Positions 63,344 to 64,000 of a stretch of DNA of 64,000 bases are shown in pieces (position 1 is the first letter of the stretch; each line of letters opens with the position of its first letter). The position numbers and the translations under genes were made by a program. Source of the DNA: Azophilus sp963663395 (lineage in GTDB: Bacteria; Pseudomonadota; Gammaproteobacteria; Pseudomonadales; Azotimanducaceae). Below the pieces are notes generated by a model. The model searched no databases. It was given only the letters and a program-made list of their open reading frames with translations, and was not told the DNA's origin. The stretch spans positions 3,162,001 to 3,226,000 of the forward strand of contig OY760226.1 in assembly GCA_963663395.1 (NCBI GenBank), written 5' to 3'.

Positions 63344-64000
63344 GGCGGTCTTGTCTGCTGAGCAGGAGGTTCTGATGCGGGTCGACGGCAAGCGACCAGC
63401 AGGGAGGAATCACTGTCGTGGCGCTTTGCTCTTCGATGATTGCCGGGCCGGCGCACCGGAACGAGGGCGGCAGCCCGTCCCGGCGCAGCACGGGCGTGGC
63501 GTGGCGCTTGCCATCGAACACGGCAGGTCTTTCACCGAGAACGGCGGCGCGGCTGTCGCCCTCCTGCATTGAGCCCGATGAGCCGTAACGGTGCAGAGCC
63601 CCAAGGGCGGCCACGCGCAGGTTGACGAATTCGACATCCGCCGCCGGGCTGGAGTGCCCGTAGCGTCTGCGGTACGCCGAGTGGAATTCGTCGATCAGCG
63701 GTTCCAGCGCCAGGGGTTCGGAAACTGGAACATTGATGGCGTACTCCTGCCCCACGTAGCGCATGTCGGCGGACCGCAGGTGCGAAAGACTCCCGGAGGG
63801 AACGCCTTCTTCAGCCATGGCGGCTGCTCCTTCTTGCTCGAGCTGCCGATAGATGGAGTCCAGGGCGGATTCCGATGCGGAGCGGGCCGGATGGAAAAAG
63901 CTGCGCGTAAAGTCCTGGCGCAGATCGGTCTGCAGCATGCCCCAGGCGGAGAAGGTGCCCGGGAAGCGGGGGACGAGAACGCGGGCGATGTCGAGTTCGT
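63330..64000 (-). CDS. Hydantoinase A / oxoprolinase-family subunit (partial, 5' end missing)
   Basis: The gene enters from the right edge; its last ~223 residues are visible, beginning ELDIARVLVPRFPGTFSAWG, the conserved HyuA C-terminal segment (normally V-P-x-x-P-G-x-x-S-A-x-G). A later stretch LIDEFHSAYRRRYGHSSPAADVEFVNLRVAALG and the end GPAIIEEQSATTVIPPCWSLAVD are typical of the subunit. It carries the ATP-binding actin-like fold in its missing part. Coupled to the hydantoinase B gene by a 14-bp overlap. Confidence 0.92.
   Translation of the reverse strand, partial: ELDIARVLVPRFPGTFSAWGMLQTDLRQDFTRSFFHPARSASESALDSIYRQLEQEGAAAMAEEGVPSGSLSHLRSADMRYVGQEYAINVPVSEPLALEPLIDEFHSAYRRRYGHSSPAADVEFVNLRVAALGALHRYGSSGSMQEGDSRAAVLGERPAVFDGKRHATPVLRRDGLPPSFRCAGPAIIEEQSATTVIPPCWSLAVDPHQNLLLSRQDRHENR

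Overview
The window is GC-rich DNA from what looks like an aerobic, heterotrophic, probably uncultivated gammaproteobacterium. The main clue is a complete 13-gene nuo operon (nuoA, B, CD, E-N) with NuoC and NuoD fused, as in many Gammaproteobacteria. Genes for fatty-acid, alkane, aromatic and amino-acid oxidation surround it. No rRNA, tRNA, CRISPR array, transposase or phage gene was seen.

Positions 1-14262 hold the most unusual locus, a RiPP-like island. It has the NHLP/NHLM export machinery: a C39-peptidase ABC transporter, a partner ABC transporter with a regulatory N-terminus, a very short HlyD-like adaptor and an RND/MMPL exporter. It also has a TOMM leader-binding/cyclodehydratase protein cut by the left edge. 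There is no ordinary short precursor. Instead the NHLP (nitrile-hydratase-like) leader is the N-terminus of a 436-residue protein whose remainder looks like a terpene-cyclase/prenyltransferase alpha-alpha toroid with a DLDSTA motif. Next to it lie a 49-codon coupled ORF, an AlkB-type non-haem di-iron hydroxylase fused to a degenerate GlnE-like nucleotidyltransferase module, and a divergent phytoene-desaturase/HpnE-like FAD oxidoreductase. I think this is the candidate undescribed system: leader-guided chemistry with lipid- or isoprenoid-type enzymes and a dedicated exporter.

Positions 14333-37446 are catabolic and accessory genes. They include an omega-amino-acid aminotransferase, a single-chain biotin-dependent acyl-CoA carboxylase, a CYP153 alkane hydroxylase, a CaiB-family CoA transferase, a VOC protein, a PhyH-type dioxygenase, a thiolase and a 2-hydroxyacid dehydrogenase. 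After them come an M28-like lipoprotein peptidase, a repeat lipoprotein, an MFS carrier, HpaB with a MarR/HpaR-like regulator, a histone-deacetylase-family amidohydrolase, OsmC, DUF1801 and a medium-chain reductase. Several inverted and tandem repeats lie between these genes.

Positions 37646-52210 are the nuo operon, with stop/start overlaps at most junctions. It is followed by an acyl-CoA dehydrogenase and an ACAD11/LvaA-like kinase pair, a nitroreductase, a peroxiredoxin-like protein with an in-frame TGA (probable selenocysteine, W-U-P-F-C), PutA, an unrecognised 599-603-residue protein, and a hydantoinase/oxoprolinase pair cut by the right edge.
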